A stretch of 64,000 bases of DNA from an uncultured Lachnospiraceae bacterium (GTDB lineage: Bacteria > Bacillota > Clostridia > Lachnospirales > Lachnospiraceae). Shown piece after piece: positions 1 to 7,481 of the stretch. Position 1 is the stretch's first letter. Each line of letters begins with the position of its first letter. The stretch spans positions 37,619 to 101,618 of the forward strand of contig CAJTJY010000012.1 in the NCBI GenBank assembly GCA_910576975.1. Direction: 5' to 3'. A program made the position numbers and the translations under genes. The notes below the pieces were generated by a model, which had not been told where the DNA came from, made no database searches, and saw only the letters and a program-made list of their open reading frames with translations.

Positions 1-1
1 A

Positions 2-355
2 AAAAACGCTTCCGCCATTCAGGACAAGCGCTATGTCAAATCATGGCTGTTCCGCATTGTAATCAATACCTCGATCTCCCTCCTACGCAAACAGAGACAT
101 GAGATATTTGAAGAACATGCATCAGAACAGGGAGCAGAAGACACGTATGCCGACTTTGATACCATGGAAGCTTTAGATATTTTGAACAAAAGAGAACGAA
201 CCGTAATCATTCTTCGCTTTTTTGAGGAATGGAAGCTTCAAGATATTGCCAATGCCCTGGATGAGAATCTAAATACCGTAAAAAGCATCTTATACCGCAG
301 TCTCAAGAAACTCAAAACCGAATTAATGAAAGGGGAAGTTTGCCATGAAACATAA
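2..355 (+). CDS. ECF-type RNA polymerase sigma factor, C-terminal part (5' end outside window)
   Basis: The reading frame is open from the left edge, so the N-terminus is missing; about 117 residues remain. Visible residues 15-33 (WLFRIVINTSISLLRK) match the end of sigma region 2. Residues 55-105 form sigma-70 region 4, with ERTVIILRFFEEW followed by the helix-turn-helix DIANALDENLNTVKSILYRS that reads the -35 element. The stop codon overlaps the start of the next gene by 11 bp, which is the usual coupling of a sigma factor to its anti-sigma factor. By analogy with SigV/RsiV it is probably released by an envelope signal. Region 1 and most of region 2 cannot be judged. Confidence 0.9.
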   Translation, partial: KNASAIQDKRYVKSWLFRIVINTSISLLRKQRHEIFEEHASEQGAEDTYADFDTMEALDILNKRERTVIILRFFEEWKLQDIANALDENLNTVKSILYRSLKKLKTELMKGEVCHET

Positions 356-1286
356 CTTTACAGAAGCCAAAAAAAATTACCAAAAGATTCCTGTGCCACC
401 AGAATTAGAATCAATGTTAAAGCAATCTATTGCACAGGCCAAAGCTGATATGGAACAGGAAAATCATACACCGGGAACGCATCAAAAAAAGGCGTCCACT
501 AATCCTCGTTTCCGTCGTTATGCGCTGCGCGGGACCGGCACAGCCGCAGCCGCTGTCTTTGCCATTGCCTTACTGGCAAATTCCAGCGCTTCGATCTCAC
601 ACGCCATGAAAGACATCCCGATCATAGGCGTGATAGCGCAGGTGGTTACTTTCCGGGAATATCAACACAAGGAAAACAACATGGAGGCGGATTTAAAAAT
701 TCCTGAAATTCAGGTCAAAGATAAGGACGGCATCATTTTAGAGGATTCCTCCAAAGAGCTTAACGACGCCATTCAATCCTATACCGATGAGATCATTGCA
801 GCCTATGAGGCGGACGTCAAAGCTGCCGGAAGCGAAGGCCTCGAAAATATATCATTGGATTATGATGTCGTTACAGATAATCCGTCATTGTTTTCACTAC
901 GTTTTGAACAATGTATTACCATGGCTGGCGCAAGCCAGAGTCAGAAAATCTACCATATTGACAAAAACACTGGCAAAATGATTTCCTTAAAAGACCTATT
1001 TAAAGAAAATGCAGATTATCAGACAGTCATTTCCGACAATATCAAAACGCAGATGAAGCAGCAGATGACAGAGGATGAAAATAAAATTTACTGGCTTAAC
1101 AGCGATACGCCAGAATGGGATTTCACCGCAATTCCCAGTGATGTCAATTTCTATGTCAATCAATCTGGGAAATTAAACATTGTATTTGACGAATACCAGG
1201 TCGCCCCCGGCTTTATGGGAATTGTCACTTTTGAAATTCCAACGGAAATTCTCAAACCCATCGTAAAAGAAGGGTATTTAGACTAG
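345..1286 (+). CDS. RsiV-like membrane anti-sigma factor with DUF3298 domain
   Basis: A 313-residue protein with a cytoplasmic N-terminus (1-55), one membrane segment (about 62-80) and a long outer domain. Residues 80-105 (SASISHAMKDIPIIG and on) and the C-terminal 200-310 region resemble DUF3298/RsiV proteins. In Bacillus RsiV binds SigV, senses lysozyme and is destroyed by regulated proteolysis. The ATG has AGGGGAAG 6 bases upstream and lies inside the end of the sigma gene. Which signal is sensed here cannot be read from the sequence. The TAG stop is formed by the first three bases of the adjacent 164-bp hairpin element. Confidence 0.8.
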   Translation: MKHNFTEAKKNYQKIPVPPELESMLKQSIAQAKADMEQENHTPGTHQKKASTNPRFRRYALRGTGTAAAAVFAIALLANSSASISHAMKDIPIIGVIAQVVTFREYQHKENNMEADLKIPEIQVKDKDGIILEDSSKELNDAIQSYTDEIIAAYEADVKAAGSEGLENISLDYDVVTDNPSLFSLRFEQCITMAGASQSQKIYHIDKNTGKMISLKDLFKENADYQTVISDNIKTQMKQQMTEDENKIYWLNSDTPEWDFTAIPSDVNFYVNQSGKLNIVFDEYQVAPGFMGIVTFEIPTEILKPIVKEGYLD

Positions 1287-1447
1287 TGTCTTGTCTCGTT
1301 GACATTTAGTGAAATTGCGCAGGATATTTGTTCATCTGCAAGGCGGATTTTCGACGGCGTAGCGGTGGCTACGGCTAGAAAATCTAACACGGCAGATGGG
1401 CAAATAGACAAGTGAGTTTAGCTAATTATCAATGAGACAAGACACTA
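1284..1447. repeat. 164-bp long-hairpin intergenic element, copy A
   Basis: The ends form a 19-bp stem: TAGTGTCTTGTCTCGTTGA at 1284-1302 pairs with 1429-1447, with 18 Watson-Crick pairs and one G-U. Inside, 1325-1340 pairs with 1392-1406, GGATTTTC with GAAAATCT, and GTAGC/GCTAC closes a small apical hairpin. A second copy of identical length lies at 3196-3359. The core from GCAGGATATTTG to GTGGCTACGG is nearly identical in both copies, while the terminal stems differ in sequence yet stay self-complementary. It sits between convergent genes and its two TAG ends are their stop codons. It may also terminate transcription in both directions. It has no T-tract typical of an intrinsic terminator. 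Confidence 0.85.
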
Positions 1448-2005
1448 GCCCCTAGGAAAATAAAATCTTTGCTCTGTAACTATCATGTCCATAAAAATAT
1501 CCTCCTTGCCGCAGGGCGCCTTAGGAATGATCTGCACCTCATAACAGATTCCAATTTTACGGCATTGAGGATATTTAACAAAATAGCGGTCATAATAGCC
1601 CTTTCCATATCCCATGCGCCCCCCTTGCTCATCAAAAACAAGTCCTGGAACCAGCACCAGTGGATCCGCTTTTTCAATCCGCTTCGTTCCCGTTGGTTCC
1701 ATGACGCCAAAGGTTCCCTTTTTAAATTCTGTCAGCGCATCAATCTGGTAAAAATCCATATCATCACCGCAAACTCTCGGAAACGCCGCCCTTTTTCCCA
1801 ATGACAATGCCTGCTCTGCCAAAGAAAGAAGATCCGCTTCACTTCCCAAAGGATAGTAAAAATATACTGTTTCCGCATTCAAAAAACATCGGTGGCTCCC
1901 AAGCGTCTCGCAGATTTTCCCAGACAGTGAAGAAATTTCTGCCTGACTAAGTGCATCACGCTTGTGTTTTGCCTCTGTTCGAAACAGGCTTTTGAGCTCC
2001 GCCAT
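1445..2005 (-). CDS. 5-formyltetrahydrofolate cyclo-ligase
   Basis: A 186-residue protein of the 5-FCL/MTHFS family. It converts 5-formyl-THF to 5,10-methenyl-THF with ATP, recycling a storage folate. The signature GGRMGYGKGYYDRY is at residues 128-141, and the N-terminal basic helix (KSLFRTEAKHKRDALS) is typical. I place the start at the ATG at 2005, preceded by AGAGG 6 bases upstream. Upstream in-frame ATGs at 2089 and 2119 would add residues unlike the family and overlap DUF896. It fits functionally with folD and fhs elsewhere in the window. The TAG stop comes from the right end of hairpin element A. Confidence 0.9.
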   Translation of the reverse strand: MAELKSLFRTEAKHKRDALSQAEISSLSGKICETLGSHRCFLNAETVYFYYPLGSEADLLSLAEQALSLGKRAAFPRVCGDDMDFYQIDALTEFKKGTFGVMEPTGTKRIEKADPLVLVPGLVFDEQGGRMGYGKGYYDRYFVKYPQCRKIGICYEVQIIPKAPCGKEDIFMDMIVTEQRFYFPRG

Positions 2006-2060
2006 GGTAAGCCTCTGACATTCTGATCCTCCCCTGCCCCAGTTGATATTCCCGTTTTGC

Positions 2061-2288
2061 TTATGAGAGATCTTCTGCTTTCTTTCCATATTTTTCTCCC
2101 AAATTTTCCGTAGTGCCATCTAGATTTACCACGTCTATATTATCAAGCTGCGCACGCAGGTTCCGCCGTATCGTTGCAACATATTCTTTTCGCAGCAAAT
2201 CCTGTTCCCTTTTTTCCTCCTCAGTAAGTCCTTCTGCCTTTGCCCTTCTGGCAAGCTCATTGATTCTGTCGATTTTAGTCTGATCCAT
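2061..2288 (-). CDS. DUF896 family protein (YnzC-like)
   Basis: A 75-residue acidic/basic protein starting MDQTKIDRINELARRAKAEG and continuing LTEEEKREQDLLRKEYV, the recognisable DUF896 helical hairpin. The ATG is preceded by GGAGG with 5-base spacing, which fixes this start over upstream in-frame codons. DUF896 members in Bacillus are small cytosolic proteins, one of them in the SOS-induced yneA operon, but the biochemical role is unknown. It lies 34 bp downstream of proB and 55 bp upstream of the folate gene, so the three are probably co-transcribed. Confidence 0.85.
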   Translation of the reverse strand: MDQTKIDRINELARRAKAEGLTEEEKREQDLLRKEYVATIRRNLRAQLDNIDVVNLDGTTENLGEKYGKKAEDLS

Positions 2289-2322
2289 TTTTACCTCCAA
2301 ATTGCTTAATTTTGTTATTCGG

Positions 2323-3171
2323 TCAATCCATGCTCTCTTCAATAAAGTCCGCCACATAGAAATCTTCATCAAAATGCTGGCGGAATAAGGTGCCTACAAA
2401 CTTCCCCTGGAAAATTTCATGCAAAATCCCCACATCTTTCCCATTGGCAATTACCATGTCTGCTCCTGACAATGTGGCGATGCGTGCCGCAGTCAGTTTC
2501 GTCTCCATGCCCCCTGTGCCTACGTCGCTCCCGGTACTGTCCTTAGCCATGGAAAGCACCGCCTCGTCCAATTCTTCCACCACGTCAATAAGCTTTGCCT
2601 TGGGATTTTCTCTGGGATCATCCGTAAACAACCCGTCAATATCCGAAAGAAGAATTAACAGATCCGCCCCCGTAAGCGCTGCCACAATCGCAGATAAGCT
2701 GTCATTGTCTCCAATCCGCATCTCATAAGTAGACACCGTGTCATTTTCATTGACAATCGGAATCACTCCCAGACGAAACAATTCCTCAAAGGTATTCTGC
2801 GCATTTTTCCGAGAAACATTATCCAACATGGTTCCCTTGGTCATTAAAACCTGCCCTACTGTCTGATGGTACTCGGCAAACATCTTCTGATATGTCATCA
2901 TTAGCCTTGCCTGCCCTACCGCCGCACAAGCCTGTTTGGTAGAAATATTCTTGGGACGTTCCTGAAATCCCATCACCTGCCGCCCCACCGCAATAGCGCC
3001 GGAGCTTACCAGGCACACATCTATTCCCTGGTTGCGGATGTCACAGAGTTCCCGCACCAGCTTCTCCAATTTTGTAAAATTCAGCTTTCCCGTAGCCTCA
3101 TGCTGTAAAGACGACGACCCGATTTTTACTACGACTCTTTTTTTATCTGCAAAGTATTCTTTTCTGTCCAT
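2323..3171 (-). CDS. proB: Glutamate 5-kinase
   Basis: A 282-residue amino acid kinase that phosphorylates glutamate, the first step of proline synthesis. Visible motifs: VVVKIGSSS (13-21) for ATP, SSGAIAVGR (56-64), the glutamate-binding NENDTVS (141-147), and SDIDGLFTDDPR (176-187). It ends after the kinase domain, so the C-terminal PUA domain found in E. coli ProB is absent; short forms are common in Firmicutes. The start is the ATG at 3171, with AAGGAG about 12 bases upstream, just outside hairpin element B. No proA is adjacent, so the second pathway enzyme must be encoded elsewhere. Confidence 0.95.
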   Translation of the reverse strand: MDRKEYFADKKRVVVKIGSSSLQHEATGKLNFTKLEKLVRELCDIRNQGIDVCLVSSGAIAVGRQVMGFQERPKNISTKQACAAVGQARLMMTYQKMFAEYHQTVGQVLMTKGTMLDNVSRKNAQNTFEELFRLGVIPIVNENDTVSTYEMRIGDNDSLSAIVAALTGADLLILLSDIDGLFTDDPRENPKAKLIDVVEELDEAVLSMAKDSTGSDVGTGGMETKLTAARIATLSGADMVIANGKDVGILHEIFQGKFVGTLFRQHFDEDFYVADFIEESMD

Positions 3172-3195
3172 GATAGATGAATTTCTCCTTCCTAC

Positions 3196-3359
3196 TGGTG
3201 TACTGACATGTTGGTATTTAACAAAATTACGCAGGATATTTGTCTTTCTGCAAGGCAGATTTTCGACGGCGTAGCGGTGGCTACGGATAGAAAATATAAC
3301 GCAGCAGATGAGCAAATAGGCAAGTAAGTTTGTCTATTTATCAGCATGTCAGTACACTA
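3196..3359. repeat. 164-bp long-hairpin intergenic element, copy B
   Basis: Same length and gapless alignment with the element at 1284-1447. The terminal stem is TGGTGTACTGACATGTTGG at 3196-3214 paired with 3341-3359; the three non-Watson-Crick positions are G-U pairs on the plus strand. Five stem positions differ from copy A and all five are compensated on the partner arm. The core ACGGCGTAGCGGTGGCTACGG is identical to copy A. It lies upstream of proB, and its right-end TAG (complement of 3357-3359) is the stop codon of the CmpB-like gene. The proB ribosome binding site lies just outside it. Confidence 0.85.
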
Positions 3360-4685
3360 ACGTGCTGTGATTTTAGCATTGGGGTAAATGCGCTCCATGC
3401 GCTGATCTGGAAATTGCTCGTCAATCCATGCGCCTAAGCCATGTTCTGCAGGAATGCCCTGCGCCCGCTCGCTGTAACGCCCCATCGCAAGCCCCGAGAG
3501 ACAAACATTAAAGATCATAAACGCAAGCATCACATAACTGATCCAAGTTCCTGCCCTCTTGGGCACTTTTTCAATCCAGCAAGACACTCTGGGATAGCAA
3601 ATCTTCATCCACACCAAAGCGGCAATTCCCCAGAAAAAGCAATAAAGCAGGTTGATGCGTCCTCCCAAGTTAAAAGGAATTGCGCTGTAATCCCAAAATA
3701 TGGTTCCAAATACCAACTCCGTAAACACGCTGCAAATATATTCATACGCCCCGCCCAAAAGAGTTCCCGCAAGAAAAATATAGCGGTCCTCCCTATTTCG
3801 GTAACGATAAAGAAGAATAGTAGCGCCTGCAACTCCCAGTCCCCACACGAGGCTGAAAGGTCCGTAAACCACACTGCTGCGGCTCATCCAGCGCCCCATG
3901 GTCATACGGCAGAATACTGTCTCTGTCAAATCACCAAGAAACGCACCTAATAGGAAAATCCATAATACTTTGTGAAAGCTGCACCCATAGGCAAAGATAT
4001 TCTGTTTCCGAAGAAGCTCCTTGTGCTCTTGCTCCTCCTCAAACTCCCGTTTTTCCAGTTTCGGAAATGCGCGGTTGATACGGCGGTGCACCACTTTTAC
4101 GATAAATCCCTGCAAAGAACGTGATGCCTGGTTCAGCCCGTCTGCAATCTCCAAGAACGCAGGATTTTGATTCTTCAATTTCATCAACGCCGCAGTGGTC
4201 GTTCCTGTATCAATCACAAGCAGAGCTACTAAAATGATCAGAATCACCATGCCTGGGAGCCCCGGAGACTTTCGAATAACCATCAGAAGCAGCGGATTTA
4301 TGAATTTCATTACAATGATCCCCAGAGTTCCCCAGGTAATCGCTGTCGCAGCACAGATATAGCCTCCTGCCTGAAACCGCCTGCCAGAATAATCCCATAG
4401 CCGCAGGTGAAACAGCTTTTCCATGGCAAGGCCTGTCATAAGTTCAGTCACAGTTCCCACGATTAGACATCCCAAAAACAGATAAAACCATCCTTCTTTC
4501 AAGGAATCCATAAAAATCAGCATAAATACCATAGAAAATCCATAAACCGGACAAATCATCCCATTCAAAAATCCCCGGTTTACAAAACGCTTCCGGTCTG
4601 CCGCTGCATAAACCACCTCCAGGCACCATCCTAGAAAACTATAAGCAAAAAACAGCCAAAACACCTCATAAGCAGTGTATATCAT
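3357..4685 (-). CDS. CmpB-like (putative ABC-transporter type IV) polytopic membrane protein with duplicated domain
   Basis: A 442-residue membrane protein of the PF06541 type. The N-terminal half carries the family pattern YSFLGWCLEVVYAA...FVNRGFLNG..CPVYGFS (residues 14-60). The second half (about 235-380) repeats it in diverged form: LLGAFLGDLTETVFCRM..., SSVVYGPFSLVWG. A charged segment near 190-235 (KLEKREFEEEQEHKELL) separates them. The start at 4685 has AGGAG 8 bases upstream; an in-frame ATG at 4703 is less well placed. Function is unknown; despite the family name there is no ATPase or binding protein beside it. Confidence 0.75.
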   Translation of the reverse strand: MIYTAYEVFWLFFAYSFLGWCLEVVYAAADRKRFVNRGFLNGMICPVYGFSMVFMLIFMDSLKEGWFYLFLGCLIVGTVTELMTGLAMEKLFHLRLWDYSGRRFQAGGYICAATAITWGTLGIIVMKFINPLLLMVIRKSPGLPGMVILIILVALLVIDTGTTTAALMKLKNQNPAFLEIADGLNQASRSLQGFIVKVVHRRINRAFPKLEKREFEEEQEHKELLRKQNIFAYGCSFHKVLWIFLLGAFLGDLTETVFCRMTMGRWMSRSSVVYGPFSLVWGLGVAGATILLYRYRNREDRYIFLAGTLLGGAYEYICSVFTELVFGTIFWDYSAIPFNLGGRINLLYCFFWGIAALVWMKICYPRVSCWIEKVPKRAGTWISYVMLAFMIFNVCLSGLAMGRYSERAQGIPAEHGLGAWIDEQFPDQRMERIYPNAKITAR

Positions 4686-4737
4686 TTTCTGTCTCCTATT
4701 CATTGTCAATTTTTCATGATTTCTTAGGACAAGACTA

Positions 4738-4800
4738 TGAAAAACCGTTTCTCCCTGGATCCACAAAATCATAAAAGGACCGCAAAGAAGAAACGGTTAT
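4738..4800 (-). terminator. Probable intrinsic terminator after rnfB
   Basis: AACCGTTTCT (4743-4752) and AGAAACGGTT (4789-4798) form a 10-bp stem read on the minus strand, followed by TTTTTC. It lies 12 bp after the rnfB stop, so it ends the Rnf operon. The loop is long (36 nt). Confidence 0.65.
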
Positions 4801-4809
4801 TGATTAAAT

Positions 4810-5607
4810 TTAGATTTTGGTAATAATCTTCTTAGGACATTTCTCTGCACAAGTGCCGCATCCAGTACATTTCTCATAATCAATATGAGCAATATTATCC
4901 GTGACAGTCACAGCGCCTTCTGGACAATTCTTCTCACACAGATGACAGCCGATACAGCCCACAGAACATGCAGCCATGACGTCCTTTCCTTTATCCTTGG
5001 AATTGCACTGCACTTTCTGCGCTGCATCATAAGGAATCAGCTCAATCAGATTCTTCGGACATGCTGCCACGCACTTCCCGCAAGCCTTGCAGGCATCCTT
5101 GTCTACCACCGCAATCCCGTTTACGATATGTACTGCGTCAAAAGGACATGCCTTGACGCAGCTCCCATAACCGAGACAGCCATAATTGCAGGCTTTTGGT
5201 CCGCCATTGGGAATAAAGGCCATAGCCGCACAGTCTTCGACGCCAGTATATTCATAATCTTGCTTCGCTTTCTCGCAATCTCCGGCACACTTCACAAAAG
5301 CAACCTGCTTTACGCCTTCTCCCGCTGCAACGCCCATGATCTCGCCAATCTGCGCTGCAATAGCAGCGCCGCCTACGGGACACTGGTTTACCGGAGCCTC
5401 GCCTTTTACGATCGCCGCTGCAAGGCCGGAACATCCGGCGTACCCGCATCCGCCACAGTTATTTCCCGGAAGGACGCCAGTGATAGCCTCTTCCCGCTCA
5501 TCTACTTCCACCTTGAACTTTTCCCCGAAAATTCCCAGGAAAAAGCCAAGAAAAATACCAGTTCCGCCCACCACCAGGGCGGCAATGATAATTGCTGTTA
5601 TATTCAT
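4810..5607 (-). CDS. rnfB: Rnf complex subunit B, polyferredoxin
   Basis: A 265-residue iron-sulfur subunit of the ferredoxin:NAD+ oxidoreductase. An N-terminal membrane helix (4-25) is followed by the Fe-S cluster motif CGGCGYAGC (51-59) with C76. Further clusters follow: CNYGCLGYGSCVKACP, CKACGKCVAACP, CIGCHLCEKNCP and CTGCGTCAEKCP, an electron wire from reduced ferredoxin. GGAGGGAAAGAAC precedes the ATG. It is the last gene of rnfCDGEAB, 12 bp after rnfA, as in other Clostridia. The complex couples ferredoxin oxidation to Na+ or H+ export; which ion is used cannot be told here. Confidence 0.96.
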   Translation of the reverse strand: MNITAIIIAALVVGGTGIFLGFFLGIFGEKFKVEVDEREEAITGVLPGNNCGGCGYAGCSGLAAAIVKGEAPVNQCPVGGAAIAAQIGEIMGVAAGEGVKQVAFVKCAGDCEKAKQDYEYTGVEDCAAMAFIPNGGPKACNYGCLGYGSCVKACPFDAVHIVNGIAVVDKDACKACGKCVAACPKNLIELIPYDAAQKVQCNSKDKGKDVMAACSVGCIGCHLCEKNCPEGAVTVTDNIAHIDYEKCTGCGTCAEKCPKKIITKI

Positions 5608-5619
5608 GTTCTTTCCCTC

Positions 5620-6195
5620 CTATATCATGCCTGAGAATCCCATGAAGGCGATTGACATTAAGCTGGCTGTAATCAATACGATCGCTGTCCCCTGAAACCG
5701 CTTGGGAATATCATTATATTCAATCTTCTCACGGATTCCTGCCATAATCACGATGGCAATAAAAAATCCAATCGAGGTTGCCAGACCATTTACCACGCCT
5801 TCTAACAAGCCATATCCTTTGCTGACATTGTTCAAAGCAACACCCAGCACGGCACAGTTTGTCGTAATCAGTGGAAGAAACACTCCCAAAGATTCATATA
5901 AGGGGGGCATGTTCTTTTTCAGAAACATTTCCACAAACTGCACCAGGGACGCAATTACCAAAATAAATACAATCGTCTGTAAATATTCCACATGGAAAGG
6001 CGCCAAAATAAATTTATAAATCAGCCCCGTGACAAAGGAGGCCAAAGTGATAACAAATATAACTGCTCCACCCATGCCTGCCGCAGTTTCTGTCTTCTTG
6101 GAAACTCCCAGAAAAGGGCAAATTCCAAGGAACTGGCTTAATACTACGTTATTTACAATGGCAGAGCCGATTGCAATGATCAATAATTCTTTCAT
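5620..6195 (-). CDS. rnfA: Rnf complex subunit A, integral membrane
   Basis: A 191-residue hydrophobic protein with about six membrane segments. The start MKELLIIAIGSAIVNNVVLS and the stretch QFLGICPFLGVSKK are strongly conserved in RnfA/NqrE. RnfA and RnfE are homologous, inversely oriented subunits with a membrane-embedded Fe-S cluster; C25 in LGICPFLG and C113 in TTNCAVLG are the expected ligands. The start is supported by GGAGG 8 bases upstream. It follows rnfE by 12 bp. Confidence 0.96.
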   Translation of the reverse strand: MKELLIIAIGSAIVNNVVLSQFLGICPFLGVSKKTETAAGMGGAVIFVITLASFVTGLIYKFILAPFHVEYLQTIVFILVIASLVQFVEMFLKKNMPPLYESLGVFLPLITTNCAVLGVALNNVSKGYGLLEGVVNGLATSIGFFIAIVIMAGIREKIEYNDIPKRFQGTAIVLITASLMSIAFMGFSGMI

Positions 6196-6207
6196 CTATT
6201 CTGCCTC

Positions 6208-6867
6208 CTATTCTTGTGCTTTTTTTCCAGTACACATGGAAGATTGTGAACAGCTTGCGCAATCTCCCGTCAGGCATCCAGAAGGAGCTGCCAGGGGCTT
6301 GCCTTTCTTTTCCATCTTGTCACGAATGACATTCATGCCTGCTACTAAGAAAGCAAGTACCAGGAATGCGCCCGGCGCCATAATGAAAACTGTGATTCCC
6401 AAAGAAGCGCCTAAGATCTGACGAATCAAGCCGATAAAAGTCAAACCTACCGTAAATCCAAGACCCATGCCAAGTCCGTCAAAAATAGAGGGGGCAATCG
6501 GATTCTTAGAAGCATAACTTTCCGCTCTTCCCAGGATAATGCAGTTTACCACGATCAACGGAATGTAAACGCCCAAAGATGCAGAAAGAGACGGCGTATA
6601 TGCCTGCATGACAAACTGCACTATGGTAACAAGGGATGCAACCACCACGATATATGCTGGCATACGCACTCCATTGGGGATTACCTTTCGAAACATGGAA
6701 ATCAACAAATTAGACATAACCAGCACTACCGTGGTAGAAAGCCCCATGCCAATGCCGTTTACTGCCGAAGAGGTAACTGCCAGCGTGGGACACATGCCCA
6801 GCATGAGTACAAACGTAGGATTTTCTTTGATAATGCCATTATATAAACGTTCTACATATTTATTCAT
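6208..6867 (-). CDS. rnfE: Rnf complex subunit E, integral membrane
   Basis: A 219-residue membrane subunit homologous to RnfA. Hallmarks are NPTFVLMLGMCPTLAVTSSA (16-35) and IPLIVVNCIILGRAESYAS (104-122), with the paired cysteines that bind the membrane Fe-S cluster. The tail after residue 190 carries four extra cysteines (C198, C203, C206, C212; CLTGDCASC then C), which could bind metal or simply be a lineage feature. It lies 2 bp after rnfG and 12 bp before rnfA. Confidence 0.95.
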   Translation of the reverse strand: MNKYVERLYNGIIKENPTFVLMLGMCPTLAVTSSAVNGIGMGLSTTVVLVMSNLLISMFRKVIPNGVRMPAYIVVVASLVTIVQFVMQAYTPSLSASLGVYIPLIVVNCIILGRAESYASKNPIAPSIFDGLGMGLGFTVGLTFIGLIRQILGASLGITVFIMAPGAFLVLAFLVAGMNVIRDKMEKKGKPLAAPSGCLTGDCASCSQSSMCTGKKAQE

Positions 6868-6869
6868 AA

Positions 6870-7481
6870 TTAATTCCCTCCCTGCAAAGCGTTTCTGAAA
6901 TACTCAAGACACGCATTGACGCCATTTGTGACTGCCCTGGAAGAAATGGTAGCACCCGTGACCGCCTGAATCTCATTATCAGCAGAAGGCGCTGTCTTTA
7001 CGACAGAATACGTTTCCTCTGTCTTGCCCTCAAACTGGGAATAAAAAGGCTCTTCCTGAACCAGCACGCCAAGGCCAGGCGTCTCGCTGATGGCTGTAAT
7101 CGAATATCCATTCAAGGTCCCATCGTTTTGGATTCCAACGGAAAAAGAGATATCTGCCTGGCTTCCCTCATGGGAAGTGACATTGATCACATAGCCAAGC
7201 ACGTTGCCAGAGCCATCCAACGCCTTATTTACCGCTGTAATTTCATCGTTGGAAAAAAGACTTGCAGACAAAATTTCTACAGCTTTTTCAGCGTCAAAAT
7301 CAGCATCTTCTTCAAAAGAGGCCGCATCTGCAAACACGACTTTATACGCTTCATCCAACGCTGCTTTTTCCGCCTCCGCAATCGGTTCTTTGGTAATCTC
7401 ATAAACAGCGCCGAGCAAAAATCCCAGCACCAGCGTAAAGGCGGTTAATATCAATGCGTCATGCACAATCTTCTTATTCAT
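6870..7481 (-). CDS. rnfG: Rnf complex subunit G, covalent flavin subunit
   Basis: A 203-residue protein with one N-terminal membrane helix (8-28) and an outer FMN-binding domain. The flavinylation motif AVTGATISS near the C-terminus puts FMN on T178. GLGVLVQEEPFYSQF is the other conserved block. The start has GGAGG 9 bases upstream, and its first bases overlap the end of rnfD by 8 bp, which points to translational coupling. An ApbE flavin transferase is needed to load FMN; none is in this window. Confidence 0.95.
   Translation of the reverse strand: MNKKIVHDALILTAFTLVLGFLLGAVYEITKEPIAEAEKAALDEAYKVVFADAASFEEDADFDAEKAVEILSASLFSNDEITAVNKALDGSGNVLGYVINVTSHEGSQADISFSVGIQNDGTLNGYSITAISETPGLGVLVQEEPFYSQFEGKTEETYSVVKTAPSADNEIQAVTGATISSRAVTNGVNACLEYFRNALQGGN

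Noticed and set aside
1284..3359. A composite transposon bounded by the two 164-bp elements, carrying three genes
   Set aside because: The elements have different end sequences, the enclosed genes are housekeeping, and no transposase or target duplication is visible.
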